From positions 1 through 8,378 of the forward strand of contig JAEWML010000086.1 in assembly GCA_023393155.1 (NCBI GenBank): DNA of 8,378 bases. Reading direction: 5' to 3'. This document shows, piece by piece, positions 6,589 through 8,378 of this stretch. The stretch is from Bacillota bacterium. GTDB taxonomy: Bacteria; Bacillota; Clostridia; Oscillospirales; Oscillospiraceae. Position 1 is the first letter of the stretch, and each line of letters opens with the position of its first letter. Made by a program: the position numbers and the translations under genes. The notes under the pieces were generated by a model. It was not told where the DNA came from and made no database searches. It was given only the letters and a program-made list of their open reading frames with translations.

Positions 6589-6608
6589 AATATGCACGAA
6601 AGAAGGGA

Positions 6609-6624
6609 CCCGGTGATTGCCGGG
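6609..6624 (+). other. Small hairpin in the leader of the Asp23 gene
   Basis: CCCGG (6609-6613) can pair with CCGGG (6620-6624) around a 6-base loop, tgattg. It lies between the candidate promoter and the ribosome site. There is no T-run, so it is not a terminator; it may only stabilise the leader or be chance in GC-rich DNA. Confidence 0.3.
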
Positions 6625-6647
6625 CGACGAAAAGGAGCGTGAATGCC

Positions 6648-7022
6648 ATGGGTGAAGGGCGGGAATACATGATTCTGCCGGAGGAAAACGGCAGTATCAA
6701 TATCGCGGAGGAAGTGATCGCCGCCATCGCTGTGGGCGCCGTCCGGGACGTGGAGGGCGTGTCCGGGATGATCGGCGGCATGGGCGGCAGCGTAACCGAC
6801 CTGATGAACAAGAAAAACGCCAGAAAGGGCACGCGGGGCGTGAAAATCGATATGACCGGCGCGTCTCTTGCGCTGGACGTGTACCTGACGGTTTCATACG
6901 GACACCCCATCCCCGAGGTGGCGGAGAATGCGCAAAAGGCCGTCGTCTCCTCGGTGGAGGCCATGACCGGCTGCCCGGTGGGCACGGTGAACATTCATGT
7001 GGACGGCGTGACGCTGGACTGA
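6648..7022 (+). CDS. Asp23/Gls24 family protein (YqhY-like)
   Basis: This is a small soluble protein of 124 residues in the Asp23/Gls24 (DUF322) family. Hallmarks are IAEEVIAAIAVGAVRDVEGV near the N-terminus, then VKIDMTGASLALDVYLTVSYG, IPEVAENAQKAVVSSVEAMT and a terminal VNIHVDGV. Family members are linked to envelope stress or membrane-associated scaffolding. In B. subtilis the YqhY member sits directly before nusB and has been connected with fatty acid synthesis control; position makes this the likely orthologue, though acetyl-CoA carboxylase genes are absent here. ATG 6648 has aaaaggag (6630-6637) 10 bases upstream. A GTG at 6639 in the same frame is too close to that site. It is probably cotranscribed with nusB, 24 bases downstream. 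Confidence 0.92.
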   Translation: MGEGREYMILPEENGSINIAEEVIAAIAVGAVRDVEGVSGMIGGMGGSVTDLMNKKNARKGTRGVKIDMTGASLALDVYLTVSYGHPIPEVAENAQKAVVSSVEAMTGCPVGTVNIHVDGVTLD

Positions 7023-7046
7023 GAAAGATAGAGGACGAAACGGGTT

Positions 7047-7499
7047 ATGGTACGGAACGTTGCACGGGAAATCGCCATCCATCTGGCCTATGAGCTGAGC
7101 TTTACGGATGTGACGGCGGAGGAGCTGCTGGACCGGCGGCTGACGGCGGAGAGCTTTGAAACCCTTGCGGGGGAGGACCCGCTTTACGCCGACGCGCCCA
7201 ATGGAAAGCAGGCGGATTATATCCGTCGTCTGGTGCTGGGCGTGCGGGAGCACGCGGCCGAGCTGGACGGCTACATTTCCAAATACGCGGTGGGCTGGAG
7301 TTTTGCCCGGATTCCTCTGGTGGCCTCCGCCATCATGCGGGTTTGCATGTACGAGGTTCTCTACATGCCGGACGTTCCCAACAGCGCGGCTATCAACGAG
7401 GCCGTGGAAATTGCGAAAAAATACGAGACGCCGGAGACGGTGAAGTTCATCAACGGGATTCTCGGCAGCTTTGCCCGCCAGGAATGTCCGCAGGATTGA
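7047..7499 (+). CDS. nusB: Transcription antitermination factor NusB
   Basis: NusB binds boxA RNA with NusE (ribosomal protein S10) and supports antitermination and processing of rRNA transcripts. The 150 residues fit the family. Signature segments are AREIAIHLAYEL near the N-terminus, KYAVGWSFARIPLVASAIMR in the middle, INEAVEIAKKY at residues 116-126 and FINGILGSF at 134-142. Arg and Lys residues near the N-terminus (VRNVARE) are typical of the RNA-binding side. The ATG at 7047 has gagg at about 7031-7034, a rather long spacing, so initiation may be modest or coupled to the Asp23 gene. A strong terminator follows directly. Confidence 0.96.
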   Translation: MVRNVAREIAIHLAYELSFTDVTAEELLDRRLTAESFETLAGEDPLYADAPNGKQADYIRRLVLGVREHAAELDGYISKYAVGWSFARIPLVASAIMRVCMYEVLYMPDVPNSAAINEAVEIAKKYETPETVKFINGILGSFARQECPQD

Positions 7500-7501
7500 T
7501 T

Positions 7502-7537
7502 AAAAACAGGGCGGGCAGTCATGCCCGCCCTGTTTTT
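7502..7537 (+). terminator. Intrinsic terminator between nusB and xseA
   Basis: A perfect 16-bp stem (7502-7517 with 7522-7537), built on aaaacagggcgggca, has a tight GTCA loop and ends in a run of six T. It begins two bases after the nusB stop. xseA starts 40 bases past it, and I see no convincing promoter in that gap, so xseA is either served by read-through or by a promoter I cannot recognise. Confidence 0.92.
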
Positions 7538-7577
7538 TGCCCAAATACGAAAGAACCGCAAGGAAGAAGGTGCGTTT

Positions 7578-8378
7578 GTGGACCAGCCTGTCTATCAGGT
7601 TTCCCAGGTAAACGAATATGTGAAAGCGCTGCTGGACGGAGAGCCGATTTTGCAGGATATTCTGGTGCGGGGGGAGCTGTCTAACTACAAGGTCTACCCC
7701 TCAGGACACCACTATTTTACGCTGAAGGATAAGGACAGCGCGCTGCGGTGCGTCATGTTTCGGTCCCAGGCCCAGCGGCTGCGGTTCCGCCCGGAAAACG
7801 GAATGAAGGCCATTGCCCAGGGGCGGATTTCCGTTTTCCCAAGAGACGGGGCCTATCAGCTTTACTGCGGCGGCCTGTCGCCGGACGGGATTGGCGATCT
7901 GGCGGTGGCCTTTGAGCAGCTCAAGGCAAAGCTTCTGGAGGAGGGCCTGTTCGACGAGGCGCATAAAAAGCTCCTGCCCCGCTATCCCCGGCGAATTGCC
8001 ATCGTCACCTCCTCCGCCGGGGCGGCGATTCACGACATGCTCCGCATTCTGCGGCGGAGATTCCCCGCCGCCGAGGCGGCGCTGCTTCCGGTGCGGGTGC
8101 AGGGGGCGGAGGCCCCGTCGGAAATCGCGGGGGCCATCCGGTATGCAAACCGCTATAAGGTGGGAGACTTGATTATCACGGGCCGGGGCGGCGGGTCCAT
8201 GGAGGACCTGTGGGCTTTCAATGACGAGCGGGTGGCCCGGGCCATCTATGAGTCGGAACTTCCGGTGATCTCCGCCGTGGGTCACGAGCCGGACGTGACC
8301 ATTGCCGATTTTGTGGCGGACGTGCGGGCGTCCACTCCCTCCAACGCGGCGGAAATCGCCGTGCCCGACCAGATGGAG
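7578..8378 (+). CDS. xseA: Exodeoxyribonuclease VII large subunit (3' end outside window)
   Basis: XseA is the catalytic subunit of exonuclease VII, which with XseB degrades single-stranded DNA into oligonucleotides in the cytoplasm. The first 267 codons are present; the family usually has about 400-450 residues. The N-terminal OB-fold domain (about residues 1-100) contains VSQVNEYVKALLDGEPILQD, VRGELSNYK and SGHHYFTLKD. The catalytic domain shows VTSSAGAAIHDM (residues 143-154), GRGGGSMEDLWAFNDE (202-217) and AVGHEPDVTIADFVADVRAS from residue 233, all classic XseA motifs. The GTG at 7578 is preceded by gaagg (7566-7570) with 7 bases between, and gives the usual N-terminus. The gene is intact to the window edge; xseB would be expected beyond it. 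Confidence 0.95.
   Translation, partial: MDQPVYQVSQVNEYVKALLDGEPILQDILVRGELSNYKVYPSGHHYFTLKDKDSALRCVMFRSQAQRLRFRPENGMKAIAQGRISVFPRDGAYQLYCGGLSPDGIGDLAVAFEQLKAKLLEEGLFDEAHKKLLPRYPRRIAIVTSSAGAAIHDMLRILRRRFPAAEAALLPVRVQGAEAPSEIAGAIRYANRYKVGDLIITGRGGGSMEDLWAFNDERVARAIYESELPVISAVGHEPDVTIADFVADVRASTPSNAAEIAVPDQME

Noticed and set aside
1..8378. Search for a new defence, CRISPR, retroelement or biosynthetic system
   Set aside because: No spaced direct repeats, reverse transcriptase, nuclease cassette or synthase motifs were seen; nearly all of the window is explained by the known sporulation operon and housekeeping genes.

Overview
The window looks like the chromosome of a GC-rich, spore-forming Clostridia bacterium, most likely in the Oscillospirales. 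The main evidence is a complete spoIIIAA to spoIIIAH operon followed by an Asp23-family gene, nusB and xseA. This order matches the spoIIIA / yqhY / nusB / xseA neighbourhood known from Bacillus subtilis, but without accB, accC and folD.

Left edge (1-975): the 3' part of a gene I take to be phage-derived. It is visibly less GC-rich than the rest (two hand-counted 60-base lines gave 29/60 and 31/60, against 44/60 for one line in spoIIIAD). It ends in tandem TGA codons and a strong intrinsic terminator. Only 12 bases later (988-1782) comes a cysteine-rich protein of unknown function, which has its own terminator at 1787-1825.

Centre (1841-6556): eight spoIIIA genes on the + strand, tightly packed with several overlapping stop/start codons. 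They are preceded by a candidate sigma-E promoter. In the known system they are made in the mother cell. SpoIIIAA is the ATPase, SpoIIIAB to SpoIIIAF are membrane parts, and SpoIIIAG and SpoIIIAH form rings in the space between mother cell and forespore. Together with SpoIIQ (not in this window) they form the channel that keeps the engulfed forespore active.

Right part (6560-8378): a candidate vegetative promoter with an extended -10 box, then an Asp23/Gls24 family gene, nusB, a strong intrinsic terminator, and the first 267 codons of xseA, which runs off the right edge.

I saw no tRNA, rRNA, CRISPR array, insertion sequence or convincing undescribed system. The least explained parts are the phage-like/host boundary near 940-990, the cysteine-rich protein beside it, and the terminator between nusB and xseA.
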